A stretch of 64,000 bases of DNA from an uncultured Prevotella sp. (GTDB lineage Bacteria; Bacteroidota; Bacteroidia; Bacteroidales; Bacteroidaceae), in assembly GCA_900318625.1 (NCBI GenBank), contig ONLG01000006.1:27953-91952 (forward strand), given 5' to 3'. The notes below the pieces were generated by a model, which was not told where the DNA came from, did not search any database, and was given only the letters and a program-made list of their open reading frames with translations. Both the position numbers and the translations under genes were made by a program. Each line of letters begins with the position of its first letter. Positions within the stretch are counted from its first letter, which is position 1. Below are positions 43,671-52,530 of this stretch, one piece after another.

Positions 43671-44764
43671 AAACAATTATCCGCTACGGGCTGGCAGTTG
43701 CCATGCTTCTGTCGGCCCTCCCAACTTTTTCACAAACAAAAATGACACTCACAAAAAGACAAGAAGCACTCATCACGATAGCCGCAAACGAGGCTAAAGG
43801 TAACATAGAAGGACTAAAAGCCGCCCTGAACACGGGCTTCGACAACGGACTGACCATCAGCGAGGCCAAGGAAGCTCTCTCACAGCTCTATGCCTACACT
43901 GGTTTCCCCCGTTCGCTGAACGCTCTCGGCGCATTGCAGCAGACCATAAAGGAACGCTCCGAGGCTGGCAAGACCACCGAAGCAGGCCGCGAAGCCGACC
44001 CTCTGCCTGCCGACTATGACGCTCTGAAGCAGGGAACCGAGGTGCAGACAAAGCTCACCGGTCAGCCCTTCAGCTACACATTCGCACCTCAGAGCGACTA
44101 TTATCTCAAGGCTCACCTCTTCGGCGACATCTTTGCACGCAACAACCTGACGTTTGCCGACCGCGAACTGGTGACTGTTTCGGCCATATCGGCTCTGCCC
44201 GGATGCGCCCCACAGCTGCTTGCCCACATCAACGGAGCAAGAAACATGGGCGTGAGCGACGAGCAGCTGCGTGCCATTCCCGAAGTGCTGGAGCGCAACG
44301 TGGGCATGGCTGAGGCGCAGAACTGCCGCCATGCCATTGCTACCTTCTTCAAGCAGCCGTCGGAAAACATCCAGACCGTGGACTTCTCGATATGGCCCAA
44401 GGGTGAACCAAACACCGCATACGCCCAATACTTCACAGGCAACAGCTATCTGGCACCGATGAACGGAGGCATGGCAAACGTGACATTCGAGCCTCGCTGC
44501 CGCAACAACTGGCACATACACCACGGACAGACACAGGTGCTGATATGCGTGAGCGGTCGCGGATGGTATCAGGAATGGGGCAAGGAGGCTGTGCCAATGA
44601 CTCCGGGAACCATAATTGCGGTGCCTGCCGAGGTGAAACATTGGCACGGCGCGGCACGCGACTCATGGTTCCAGCACCTCACCTACCACAAGGACGTTCA
44701 GCCGGGAGCATCTAACGAGTGGCTCGAGCCTGTCGGCAACGACACTTACGATGCCTTGAAGTAA
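43667..44764 (+). CDS. Secreted carboxymuconolactone decarboxylase-like/cupin fusion protein
   Basis: A 365-residue protein with signal peptide (MLLSALPTFSQ). Two AhpD/CMD-like helical units follow (LTKRQEALITIAANEAKGNI near 27, and FADRELVTVSAISALPGCAP near 160), then a cupin at about 265-340 with the metal-binding set WHIHHGQTQ and VPAEVKHWHG. The CMD part lacks the redox CxxC of peroxidase-type AhpD. Start ATG at 43667 overlaps the hydrolase remnant's stop (ATGA). Genes of this kind often neighbour alpha/beta hydrolases in Bacteroidetes; reaction unknown. A strong terminator hairpin follows. Confidence 0.82.
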   Translation: MKTIIRYGLAVAMLLSALPTFSQTKMTLTKRQEALITIAANEAKGNIEGLKAALNTGFDNGLTISEAKEALSQLYAYTGFPRSLNALGALQQTIKERSEAGKTTEAGREADPLPADYDALKQGTEVQTKLTGQPFSYTFAPQSDYYLKAHLFGDIFARNNLTFADRELVTVSAISALPGCAPQLLAHINGARNMGVSDEQLRAIPEVLERNVGMAEAQNCRHAIATFFKQPSENIQTVDFSIWPKGEPNTAYAQYFTGNSYLAPMNGGMANVTFEPRCRNNWHIHHGQTQVLICVSGRGWYQEWGKEAVPMTPGTIIAVPAEVKHWHGAARDSWFQHLTYHKDVQPGASNEWLEPVGNDTYDALK

Positions 44765-44805
44765 GCTGATTGCCTTTATTCTCTGGAACGAGGAGCACGC
44801 AATAA

Positions 44806-44861
44806 GGGGCAAGAGATTAGTTATCCGCATTGGAGAACTATCCTCTTGCCCCCTGTTTTCT
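44806..44861. terminator. Terminator hairpin between convergent genes
   Basis: GGGGCAAGAG pairs with CTCTTGCCCC with an inner AGTT/AACT stem, followed by CTGTTTTCTTT on the plus strand. Confidence 0.75.
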
Positions 44862-44902
44862 TTCCTATTGTCCCTTATTCCTTACCCCATTAACCGTCCT
44901 CC

Positions 44903-47512
44903 TTACTTCTTAGACCTTCCTTCAAACATCCTCCACACCTCGCCTAAGAGGAATACGAGCGACGTGCAGGCTGTAATCACAGCCCAATGGAACAGCGACA
45001 GGGGTACTGTATTGAACATTCTTCCACCAAACTGCACTATCAGCACCTGGCCTACGAATATCATCGATGCCACAAACAGGAACTCCCTGCTCTGCCATAG
45101 CTGGCTGAACGCGCTGCGCCCGGTGAGGAAAGCCTTTGCATTAAGCATATTCCAGAACTGCATCATCACAAATATCGTGAAGAAAGCACTCTGGTCATAG
45201 GGCGAGAAACCGTCGGTTATGTGGAAATAGAAATACACGACAAGCAGCACGGCAGTCATTGCCAGCCCCACTCCACCTATGAACCAACGCATAGGATGGC
45301 TGATGATGAACGCCTTGCGGTTGCGCGGACGTTCGGCCATCACGCTGCTGTTAGGCGGCAACGATGCCAGCGCCATGGCTGCAAAGGTGTCCATGATAAG
45401 GTTAACCCACAGCATCTGCGTCACCGTGAGCGGCGACCTGACATCAGCAAAGGCTCCCACGAGCACCGTCAGACAGGCCACCACGTTCACCGTGAGCTGG
45501 AAGAGTATGAACCTTTGAATGTTCCTATACAGCGAACGGCCCCACATCACAGCCCTGCCAATGCTCGAAAACGAGTTGTCGATGATGGTTATGTCGCTGG
45601 CTTCCTTAGCCACGGCAGTGCCGTTGCCCATCGACAGCCCCACGTGAGCCAGCTTCAGAGCCGGTGCGTCGTTGGTTCCGTCGCCCGTGACAGCCACAAC
45701 CTCGCCTCTGTTCTGAAGTGCCTCAACCAGCCGTTTCTTGTCCATAGGCCGTGCCCGGCTCACCACCTTCAGCTCTCGGCAGCGGCTGAGCAGTTCGTCG
45801 TCGCTCAGTTCGGCAAGCTCGCGCCCCGTGATGGTCTGGTTCTCGCCGTCGCAGCATATTCCTATCTGCCGCGCTATGGCAATGGCCGTAGCCGTAGTGT
45901 CGCCGGTAACAATCTTTATGTCGATGCCTGCACGCTGACATTCGTCGACAGCCAGCGGCACATCGCTCCTCACGGGGTCGCTGATGGCAGCTATGCCTAA
46001 GAAAGTGGCGTGGGCTGAGGGGTGAGAGAGAGTGAGAGAAGACTCTGGCAGGTGTTCGCGGCAGGCAAAAGCCAGAGTGCGCATGGCTCCCTGCTGGTAT
46101 TCGAGCAGCTTGCGGCGATAGTCGGCAGCCTCCTCTTCCGTCATGTCACACATCTGCATGACTATCTCCGGCGCGCCTTTTATGTAGCTCACGGTATGTT
46201 CTCCGGTCCTCACCGTCACACTCATATACTTGCGTTCGGTGGAGAAAGGCTCTTCGTCGACCACTTCAGCCTCGCTGCGCAGCTTGCCGAAGTCGATGCC
46301 CTGCGCCCGCAGCCACAGCAGCAGCGCACCCTCAGTGGGATTGCCAATCACCTCCTGTCCGTCGAGCTCAGCCGTGGAGCAAAGAGCCATGTTGCTTATC
46401 AGAGCCTGCGAAGCCTCTTGCTGTTCGCCCCCGGCATCCTGCCCGTGAAACGAATACAGCTCTGCAACCTGCATCTTGTTCTGAGTCAGCGTGCCGGTTT
46501 TGTCGGTGCATATCACCGTCACGGCTCCCATCGTCTCGCAGGCGTGCATCTTCCGCACCAGGTTCTGCGTCTTCAGCATACGCCTCATGCTGTAGGCAAG
46601 GCTCAGGGTGACGGCCATCGGCAAGCCCTCCGGCACGGCAACGACAATCAGGCTGACGGCTATCATCACCGTCTGAAGCAGATGCGCCGCCAGCCCCACG
46701 GCATCGTATTCGGGCGTGAGCCACAGATAGCTGACTATGCGGCCAGCCACCACGAGGCCAGCCACACCATACGACATACGCGAAATAAGCTGTCCGAGCC
46801 GTTCGAGCTGCTCGCCGAGGGGCGTTTTCACAGAGTCGTCGATCTGCGAAGCGGCAAACACCTTTCCATTCTCGGTATTGTCGCCTACCCGTGATACGCG
46901 GAACACTCCATGCCCGTCCATCACTTTTGTGCCGCGCAGCAGCTCGTTGCTTGGGAAGGTGGCTTGCGCGTCGAACTGAGCAGGGTCGGCAGACTTGGTG
47001 CAGACAGGTTCGCCGGTGAGCGTAGACTCGTCGACGCTCAGCGTGGTGGCATCGAGCAGGGTGCCGTCGGCTGGAATCTCGTCGCCAGTCTGCACCATGA
47101 CAGTGTCGCCGACGACCACATCGCGTTTCGCTACCTGGCATACGTGCCCGTTTCTGACCACCTTCACGGGCTGTTCGTCGTCTGCCTGACTGAGCAAACT
47201 GAACTCGCGGTCGGCCTTATACTCAAAGATGAAGGCCAGCGTAGTGGCAAGAAACACTGCCATGAATATGCCGACAGGTTCAAAAAAGACGCTTAGGTCG
47301 GCCCCTAAACCGAAAAACTCATAGAAGGAAATGCCCACAGACATCAGTCCCGCCACGAGTAATATAACGATAAGTGGGTCTGCAAACTTCTCAAGAAAAC
47401 GCTTCCACAACGGTTCCTTCTCAACCGGAGTGAGCACATTGGTGCCATATAGCCTGCGGCTCTCGGCAACCTGCCGGTCGCTGAGCCCCTCGTACTTGAT
47501 GCTTCGTGTCAT
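44903..47512 (-). CDS. P-type Ca2+-transporting ATPase (PMCA-like)
   Basis: An 869-residue cation pump of the inner membrane. Motifs in order: actuator STLTGEP, M4 calcium-site loop VAVPEGLPMAV, phosphorylation site CTDKTGTLTQNKM, KGAPE nucleotide-binding motif, hinge VTGDGTNDAPALK, and M5-M6 NVVACLTVLVGAF / LWVNLIMDTFAAMALA. Most like plasma-membrane-type Ca2+ ATPases, expected to export Ca2+. I chose ATG 47512 (MTRSIKYEGLSDRQVAESRR); the upstream open frame lacks conserved sequence. A TACCTTTG box is only 8 nt from this ATG. Confidence 0.92.
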   Translation of the reverse strand: MTRSIKYEGLSDRQVAESRRLYGTNVLTPVEKEPLWKRFLEKFADPLIVILLVAGLMSVGISFYEFFGLGADLSVFFEPVGIFMAVFLATTLAFIFEYKADREFSLLSQADDEQPVKVVRNGHVCQVAKRDVVVGDTVMVQTGDEIPADGTLLDATTLSVDESTLTGEPVCTKSADPAQFDAQATFPSNELLRGTKVMDGHGVFRVSRVGDNTENGKVFAASQIDDSVKTPLGEQLERLGQLISRMSYGVAGLVVAGRIVSYLWLTPEYDAVGLAAHLLQTVMIAVSLIVVAVPEGLPMAVTLSLAYSMRRMLKTQNLVRKMHACETMGAVTVICTDKTGTLTQNKMQVAELYSFHGQDAGGEQQEASQALISNMALCSTAELDGQEVIGNPTEGALLLWLRAQGIDFGKLRSEAEVVDEEPFSTERKYMSVTVRTGEHTVSYIKGAPEIVMQMCDMTEEEAADYRRKLLEYQQGAMRTLAFACREHLPESSLTLSHPSAHATFLGIAAISDPVRSDVPLAVDECQRAGIDIKIVTGDTTATAIAIARQIGICCDGENQTITGRELAELSDDELLSRCRELKVVSRARPMDKKRLVEALQNRGEVVAVTGDGTNDAPALKLAHVGLSMGNGTAVAKEASDITIIDNSFSSIGRAVMWGRSLYRNIQRFILFQLTVNVVACLTVLVGAFADVRSPLTVTQMLWVNLIMDTFAAMALASLPPNSSVMAERPRNRKAFIISHPMRWFIGGVGLAMTAVLLVVYFYFHITDGFSPYDQSAFFTIFVMMQFWNMLNAKAFLTGRSAFSQLWQSREFLFVASMIFVGQVLIVQFGGRMFNTVPLSLFHWAVITACTSLVFLLGEVWRMFEGRSKK

Positions 47513-47520
47513 AACGACTG

Positions 47521-47528
47521 CAAAGGTA
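47521..47528 (-). promoter_or_regulatory. -7 box next to the Ca2+ ATPase start codon
   Basis: TACCTTTG on the minus strand, exact consensus, with 8 nt to the ATG. Confidence 0.5.
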
Positions 47529-47741
47529 GGGCTATAATGACAAATAAGGGCACAACTCTGGTGGTTTTTTCGTAGGCAGACAGCCATTGCGAGCAGCCTA
47601 ATCGCGAGCACAGCAGCCGCTACGCACTTTCTTTAGCTTCACTGCATACATATATAATAATGTGTAGCTGTCTGGGCGCGCACTGCTTCCAACTTCCAAC
47701 AAGCCCCTACTCCAGCCATGGGGATTGTGAGGTGGGAAAGT

Positions 47742-47800
47742 AATATGGGCCATATTACCGACCAATATGGGCCATATTACTAACCAATATGGGCCATATT
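47742..47800. repeat. 22-bp palindrome tandem array, locus 3 (3 units)
   Basis: Units start at 47742, 47764 and 47786; each AATATGGGCCATATT. Confidence 0.88.
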
Positions 47801-47843
47801 GGTTAATGAATAATGAACAATGAATAATGAACAATTACCTCAT

Positions 47844-47957
47844 CCCCCCTTGGGGGGAGCCGAAAGGCTCTCCCATAAGGCATAAAAGACCTATAAGTCC
47901 CATGATACCTATAAGTCCTAAAGATACTCTCCCCCCTTTGGGGGGACTGAGGGGGGC
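47844..47957. repeat. C-run/G-run stem-loop cluster
   Basis: CCCCCCTTGGGGGGAGCC with GAAAGGCTCTCCCATAAGG (47844-47880), CTATAAGTCC words, then CCCCCCTTTGGGGGG and ACTGAGGGGGG (47931-47957). Same modules and orientation as 22175-22450. Confidence 0.65.
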
Positions 47958-47961
47958 TTCC

Positions 47962-47976
47962 AATATGGGCCATATT
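47962..47976. repeat. Single copy of the 15-bp palindrome
   Basis: AATATGGGCCATATT directly after a G-run stem-loop, just upstream of the thioesterase promoter. Confidence 0.8.
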
Positions 47977-48010
47977 ACTTTGCTGCGAGGCTGAAACCGT
48001 GTGGATTTGC

Positions 48011-48041
48011 TTTGTGCTGAAGCCGGGATTTGCTATTTTTG
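48011..48041 (+). promoter_or_regulatory. Thioesterase gene promoter
   Basis: TTTG at 48011-48014, 19-nt spacer, TATTTTTG at 48034-48041. Confidence 0.7.
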
Positions 48042-48075
48042 CAGTCGCTTTAATCACAAACATACTGAACGAAAC

Positions 48076-48474
48076 ATGACTTTCAAGGAATTTTTCAAGG
48101 GCGACCGCTTTGCCGTTCTGGCAGGTTGCGAACTGCTTGAGGTGGGCAACGGCACGGCACGCGCCCGTATGCTCGTCACCCGCGACCACCTCAACGGCGG
48201 CGGCACCTGCCAGGGAGGTGCCCTGTTCACGCTTGCCGACCTGGCCTTTGCTGCGGCTGTGAACAGCCACAAGCAGCTCACCGTCACCACGTCGAGCAAC
48301 ATCACCTACGTCCGCCCAGTCACCGAGGGCTACGTCTACGCCGAGGCAACCGAGGTGGTAGACCACAAGCGTATGCCCTTTGCTGAGGTGCGGCTGACCG
48401 ACGAGCAGGGAAACCTGCTGGCGATATTCACTGCCAGCGGCTACCGAAAGCAGCAGATGCTCGACATCGACTGA
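48076..48474 (+). CDS. PaaI-type hotdog-fold thioesterase
   Basis: Predicted acyl-CoA thioesterase. The 132-residue single hotdog domain from ATG 48076 (MTFKEFFKGDRFAVLAGCEL) has the PaaI signature HLNGGGTCQGGALFTLADLA, which includes the catalytic Asp at the end of the helix, and NITYVRPVTEGYVYAEATEV. I rejected the upstream open frame because it contains the promoter. Its substrate is not predictable. Convergent with the asparaginase gene, 5 nt between the two stops. Confidence 0.88.
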   Translation: MTFKEFFKGDRFAVLAGCELLEVGNGTARARMLVTRDHLNGGGTCQGGALFTLADLAFAAAVNSHKQLTVTTSSNITYVRPVTEGYVYAEATEVVDHKRMPFAEVRLTDEQGNLLAIFTASGYRKQQMLDID

Positions 48475-48479
48475 GCTGT

Positions 48480-49565
48480 TCAGGCTCCGCCGACAGCCTC
48501 GGGTGTTATCTCTCCGGCCAGCGACCGGTTCATCAGGCGGCGAACCTCGTCGGCATCGGCACATCGCGCGTGCAGGTGCATGAGCTTGGTAACGGCTGCT
48601 TCAACCGTGCTGTCGTAGCCGCTGACCACTCCCGCCTCGCTCAGACGCAGTCCGGCATCGTAGCGCGACATCTCTACACGCCCCTTTGCACACTGACTTA
48701 TGTTCACCACCACTACCCCGCGGCGGCACGCTTCGCCCAGCAGCTCCAGCAGCCACGGGGCATGAGGCGCGTTGCCCGAGCCGAAGGTGCGCATCACTAT
48801 GGAGCGCAGCGCGGGGGTGTCGAGCACGTGGCGTATCAGCTGCGGCTGCAAACCGGGGAAAAGCGAGAGCACCACGACGTTGGGATTGAGCAGCAGGTGA
48901 GGCACCACAGGGCGCGAATAGTCGGGCTGAAGGATGTTGTGGGTGTTGAAGTTGAAGGTTACTCCAGCCTCGCAGAGGTGGGGATAGTTGAACGAGTCGA
49001 ACGCATTGAAGCCATCGGCATTGCGCTTGGTGGAACGATTGCCGCGCAGCAGCCTGCCACTGAAGTAGATGCAGACCTCGGGAACCATAGGCCGCCCATC
49101 GTCGTAGTGGGCTGCGGCCAGTTCGATACTGGTGATAAGGTTCTCCTTGCCGTCGGTTCTCAGCTTGCCAATAGGCAGCTGCGAACCCGTGAGCACAACC
49201 GGCTTGGTGAGGTTTTCGAGCATGAACGACAGTGCCGACGCGGTGTAGGCCATTGTATCGGTGCCGTGGATCACCACAAAACCGTCGTAGCTGTCGTAGT
49301 GCCCAACGATTATCTTCACTATCTGAGCCCACTCGCGCGGTGTGATGTCCGACGAGTCGAGCGGCTCGCGGAACTGATACGTGTCGATGTCGGTCTCAAG
49401 TAGACTGAACTCGGGTAGGTTTCTGACCAGATGATTGAAGTCGAGAGGCTCCAATGCACCCGTTGCCTCATTCTTTCCCATGCCTATCGTGCCGCCGGTA
49501 TAGATGAGCAGCACCTTTCCTGTGCGCTTTATTGTCATGCTGTCAGTGTGTGATGTGTCTTTCAT
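48480..49565 (-). CDS. ansA: L-asparaginase (type I, cytoplasmic)
   Basis: Hydrolyses asparagine to aspartate and ammonia. The 361-residue protein has the first catalytic threonine in LLIYTGGTIGM (residues 19-29) and the second triad in VVIHGTDTMAYTASAL, with LTGSQLPIGKLRTDGKENL. No signal peptide, so cytoplasmic. A TATTTTTG box lies 20 nt before the ATG at 49565. A second start (MTIKRTGKVLL) nine codons later is possible. Confidence 0.92.
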   Translation of the reverse strand: MKDTSHTDSMTIKRTGKVLLIYTGGTIGMGKNEATGALEPLDFNHLVRNLPEFSLLETDIDTYQFREPLDSSDITPREWAQIVKIIVGHYDSYDGFVVIHGTDTMAYTASALSFMLENLTKPVVLTGSQLPIGKLRTDGKENLITSIELAAAHYDDGRPMVPEVCIYFSGRLLRGNRSTKRNADGFNAFDSFNYPHLCEAGVTFNFNTHNILQPDYSRPVVPHLLLNPNVVVLSLFPGLQPQLIRHVLDTPALRSIVMRTFGSGNAPHAPWLLELLGEACRRGVVVVNISQCAKGRVEMSRYDAGLRLSEAGVVSGYDSTVEAAVTKLMHLHARCADADEVRRLMNRSLAGEITPEAVGGA

Positions 49566-49585
49566 AACTGCCTACGCTGGTGTTG

Positions 49586-49593
49586 CAAAAATA
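49586..49593 (-). promoter_or_regulatory. Asparaginase promoter -7 box
   Basis: TATTTTTG on the minus strand, exact consensus. Confidence 0.5.
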
Positions 49594-49678
49594 ACTTTTT
49601 TCCCGTTGCGGGCAAAAGAAAACGACGTTTTATGCGCCTTAGAGCTGCATGATTTTTTTCTAATAATTTTTATCAACC

Positions 49679-49710
49679 TTTGTTCGGCTCAAAAAATAGT
49701 ATTAAATTTG
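49679..49710 (+). promoter_or_regulatory. Promoter of the polysaccharide export gene
   Basis: TTTG at 49679-49682, 20-nt spacer, TAAATTTG at 49703-49710; leader about 27 nt. Confidence 0.7.
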
Positions 49711-49743
49711 CAGAGTTTTTTTAAGATTTTGTGAAATAGTAAC

Positions 49744-50544
49744 ATGAAAAAATTACTCTTTTCAGTGGCCTTTGCGGCTATGATATTGCTCATGGGCAGC
49801 TGCCGTTCGAGCAAGGAAGTGGCTTACTTACAGAACATTGACTCTATTTCCCTCGATGCTTCGCGCGGTCTCTACGATGCTCGCATCATGCCTAAGGACC
49901 TGCTCACCATCACCGTACTCACCACCGACCCGGCAGCTTCGGCTCCTTTCAACCTCTCGGTGTCGAACACTGTGGGCACATCGGGGCAGCTCTCGACCAG
50001 CAGCCAGTCGCTGCAAGGCTATCTGGTGGACAACAGCGGATACATCAACTTCCCTATTATAGGTAAGGTTCACGTTGCCGGACTGACCAAGAATGAGTGC
50101 GAGAACCTGATCAAATCAAAGGTTCAGCCCTATCTTTCCAAGTCAGAGAATCCCATCGTGACCGTCCGTATGTCGAGCTATCGCATCACTCTGCTTGGTG
50201 AAGTTGGCTCACCGGGACAGAAACAGATAGCTACTGAGAAGGTGAACCTGCTCGAGGCCATCGCTCTTGGTGGCGATTTGACCATCTACGGACGCCGCGA
50301 CAACGTGCTTCTGATACGCGAAGATGCCACCGGTGCCAAGAAACACATCCGCATCAACCTCACTGATGCCAACCTGATAAACTCTCCCTACTTCTATCTT
50401 CAGCAGAACGACATTATCTATGTAGAGCCTAACGATGTCAAGAAGAAGAACTCCGACATCGGTCAGTCTACCACAATGTGGTTCTCTTTCATAGGTATTG
50501 CCACCTCGCTGGCTTCGCTTATCGTGAGCGTACTGAGGAAATAA
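49744..50544 (+). CDS. Wza-like polysaccharide export lipoprotein
   Basis: A 266-residue outer-membrane polysaccharide exporter subunit. Lipoprotein signal MILLMGSC (Cys about residue 20); poly-export domain with DARIMPKDLLTITVLTTDP and GYLVDNSGYINFPIIGKVHV; SLBB-type domain TLLGEVGSPGQKQIATEKVN; and a C-terminal membrane helix (SFIGIATSLASLIVSVL). No Wzc-like tyrosine kinase or glycosyltransferases lie nearby, so it is separate from a capsule locus. glmS follows after 41 nt and may be co-transcribed, which would couple export and UDP-GlcNAc supply. Confidence 0.9.
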   Translation: MKKLLFSVAFAAMILLMGSCRSSKEVAYLQNIDSISLDASRGLYDARIMPKDLLTITVLTTDPAASAPFNLSVSNTVGTSGQLSTSSQSLQGYLVDNSGYINFPIIGKVHVAGLTKNECENLIKSKVQPYLSKSENPIVTVRMSSYRITLLGEVGSPGQKQIATEKVNLLEAIALGGDLTIYGRRDNVLLIREDATGAKKHIRINLTDANLINSPYFYLQQNDIIYVEPNDVKKKNSDIGQSTTMWFSFIGIATSLASLIVSVLRK

Positions 50545-50585
50545 AGCTGGATTAGCCATCAACACATCAAACATAGACTTGCAAT

Positions 50586-52430
50586 ATGTGTGGAATAGTA
50601 GGATACATAGGCCCACGTGAGGCCTACCCTATACTTATAAAAGGACTGAAGCGGCTGGAATACCGCGGCTACGACAGTGCCGGTGTGGCACTTGTGGGCA
50701 GCCAGGGACAGCCCAACGTGTTCAAGACCAAAGGCAAGGTGTCTGACCTGGAAGCCTTCTGCGCCGACAAAGACATCACCGGCAACGTGGGCATTGCCCA
50801 TACCCGCTGGGCCACTCACGGAGAACCGTCGTCGAAGAACGCGCATCCACACTACTCTCAATCGAAATCGCTGGCCATAATTCACAACGGCATCATCGAG
50901 AACTATGCCGAGATAAAGCGCAACTTGCAGGACAAGGGCATCGAGTTCCGTTCCGACACCGACACAGAGGTGCTCGTTCAGCTTATAGAATATGTGAAGA
51001 CGGAGAACGGTCTCGACCTTCTCACAGCTGTGCAGGTGGCTCTGCGTCAGGTCATCGGTGCCTATGCGATAGCCGTTATCGACCGCGACGAACCCGGCGA
51101 GATAGTAGCAGCACGCAAGCAAAGCCCCCTCGTGGTGGGCATTGGCGAGGGAGAGTTCTTCCTTGGTTCTGATGCCAGCCCTATAATTGAGTACACCGAC
51201 AAGATGGTCTACCTCGAAGACGGCAACATTGCGGTGCTCAGTCCGGGCCACGAGCTCAAGGTGGTCAGCATCATGGGCAAGCAGCAGAAGCTTGAGATAA
51301 AGCACGTAGACCTCAATCTCGGCCAGATAGAGAAAGGCGGATACCCCCATTTCATGCTCAAAGAGATTTTCGAGCAACCCGAATGTCTCAACAACTGTAT
51401 GCGCGGACGCATCAACGTCGATGCCGACCACGTCACTCTGAGTGCTCTTATCGACTATCGCCGACAGCTGTTGCACGCCAAGCGCATCGTGATAGTGGCC
51501 TGCGGCACGTCGTGGCACGCCGGGCTCATAGGCAAACAGCTCATTGAGAGCTTCTGCCGCATACCAGTCGAGGTTGAATATGCCTCCGAGTTCCGCTATC
51601 GCAACCCCGTAGTCACCAAAGACGACGTGGTGATAGCCATCTCGCAGAGCGGTGAGACAGCCGACACACTGGCTGCCGTGCAGCTTGCCAAGGAGCGCGG
51701 TGCCTTCATCTACGGCATCTGCAACGCCATCGGTTCGAGCATACCACGCGCAACAGACACAGGAACCTACATCCACGTAGGCCCGGAGATTGGTGTGGCA
51801 TCGACCAAAGCATTCACAGGACAGGTAACGGTGCTGACCATGTTTGCCCTCGCCCTTGCCGAAGCCAAGGGCACAATGCCACGCGACGAGTATCTTGCCG
51901 TGGCACGCGAACTGAGCCGTGTGCCCGAAATGATAGAACAGGTGCTGAAGAGCAACGACCTCGTGGCCGACCTTGCACGCACCTTCACCTATGCACGAAA
52001 CTTCCTATATCTTGGCCGTGGCTACAGTTACCCCGTAGCTCTGGAGGGTGCGCTCAAGCTGAAAGAAATCAGCTACATCCATGCCGAGGGCTATCCTGCT
52101 GCTGAAATGAAGCATGGTCCGATTGCACTTATCGACTCCGACATGCCAGTAGTGGCCATAGCCACCCACAATGCGATGTATGAGAAAGTGCTGTCGAATA
52201 TCCAGGAGATCAAGGCTCGCCAAGGAAGGGTGATAGCTTTGGTAACTAAGGGCGACGAAACAATATCGAAGATAGCAGACCGGGTTATCGAATTGCCCGA
52301 CTGCATGGAGTGTCTCGAGCCGCTGGTAGCCACCATCCCCCTACAGTTGCTGGCCTATCACATTGCCGTTTGCAAAGGTAAGGACGTTGACCAACCACGA
52401 AACCTCGCAAAGAGTGTTACCGTTGAATAA
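50586..52430 (+). CDS. glmS: Glutamine-fructose-6-phosphate aminotransferase (isomerising)
   Basis: Makes glucosamine-6-phosphate, the first step towards UDP-GlcNAc. The 614-residue enzyme has an intact Ntn glutaminase (MCGIVGYIG with Cys at position 2, RWATHGEPSSKNAHPH) and two SIS domains (VACGTSWHAGLIGKQLIE, AISQSGETADTLAAVQLAKE). It ends DQPRNLAKSVTVE, the conserved C-terminus closing the active site. Full family length. No glmS ribozyme is visible in the 41-nt upstream gap. A terminator follows. Confidence 0.97.
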   Translation: MCGIVGYIGPREAYPILIKGLKRLEYRGYDSAGVALVGSQGQPNVFKTKGKVSDLEAFCADKDITGNVGIAHTRWATHGEPSSKNAHPHYSQSKSLAIIHNGIIENYAEIKRNLQDKGIEFRSDTDTEVLVQLIEYVKTENGLDLLTAVQVALRQVIGAYAIAVIDRDEPGEIVAARKQSPLVVGIGEGEFFLGSDASPIIEYTDKMVYLEDGNIAVLSPGHELKVVSIMGKQQKLEIKHVDLNLGQIEKGGYPHFMLKEIFEQPECLNNCMRGRINVDADHVTLSALIDYRRQLLHAKRIVIVACGTSWHAGLIGKQLIESFCRIPVEVEYASEFRYRNPVVTKDDVVIAISQSGETADTLAAVQLAKERGAFIYGICNAIGSSIPRATDTGTYIHVGPEIGVASTKAFTGQVTVLTMFALALAEAKGTMPRDEYLAVARELSRVPEMIEQVLKSNDLVADLARTFTYARNFLYLGRGYSYPVALEGALKLKEISYIHAEGYPAAEMKHGPIALIDSDMPVVAIATHNAMYEKVLSNIQEIKARQGRVIALVTKGDETISKIADRVIELPDCMECLEPLVATIPLQLLAYHIAVCKGKDVDQPRNLAKSVTVE

Positions 52431-52437
52431 TCACAAA

Positions 52438-52472
52438 GGGCGACCCGCTTCTGGCGGTTCGCCCCTTTTTTT
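52438..52472 (+). terminator. Terminator of glmS
   Basis: GGGCGACCCGC pairs with GCGGTTCGCCC (one mismatch), then CCTTTTTTTT. Confidence 0.85.
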
Positions 52473-52530
52473 GAACCAATAGTATAATAAATAAGGTAAA
52501 GAGAGTATGTTATTAGACACAAGTTGCGAC

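Larger units (their letters stand above)
47529..48010. other. Repeat-rich intergenic region
   Basis: About 480 bp without a gene, holding a three-unit palindrome array, short AATAATGAACAATG direct repeats (47810-47835), C-run/G-run stem-loops and a single palindrome. Confidence 0.7.

Noticed and set aside
47810-47835. AATAATGAACAATG repeats as an origin or iteron site
   Set aside because: Only two short copies, no dnaA, parA or replication genes near, and no strong skew change visible.
50545-50585. glmS ribozyme upstream of glmS
   Set aside because: The 41-nt gap is far too short for the ribozyme core and shows no matching sequence; the element is known from Gram-positives.
50559-51776. 405-residue minus-strand open frame opposite glmS
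   Set aside because: Antisense shadow; GlmS is full length with all active-site motifs.
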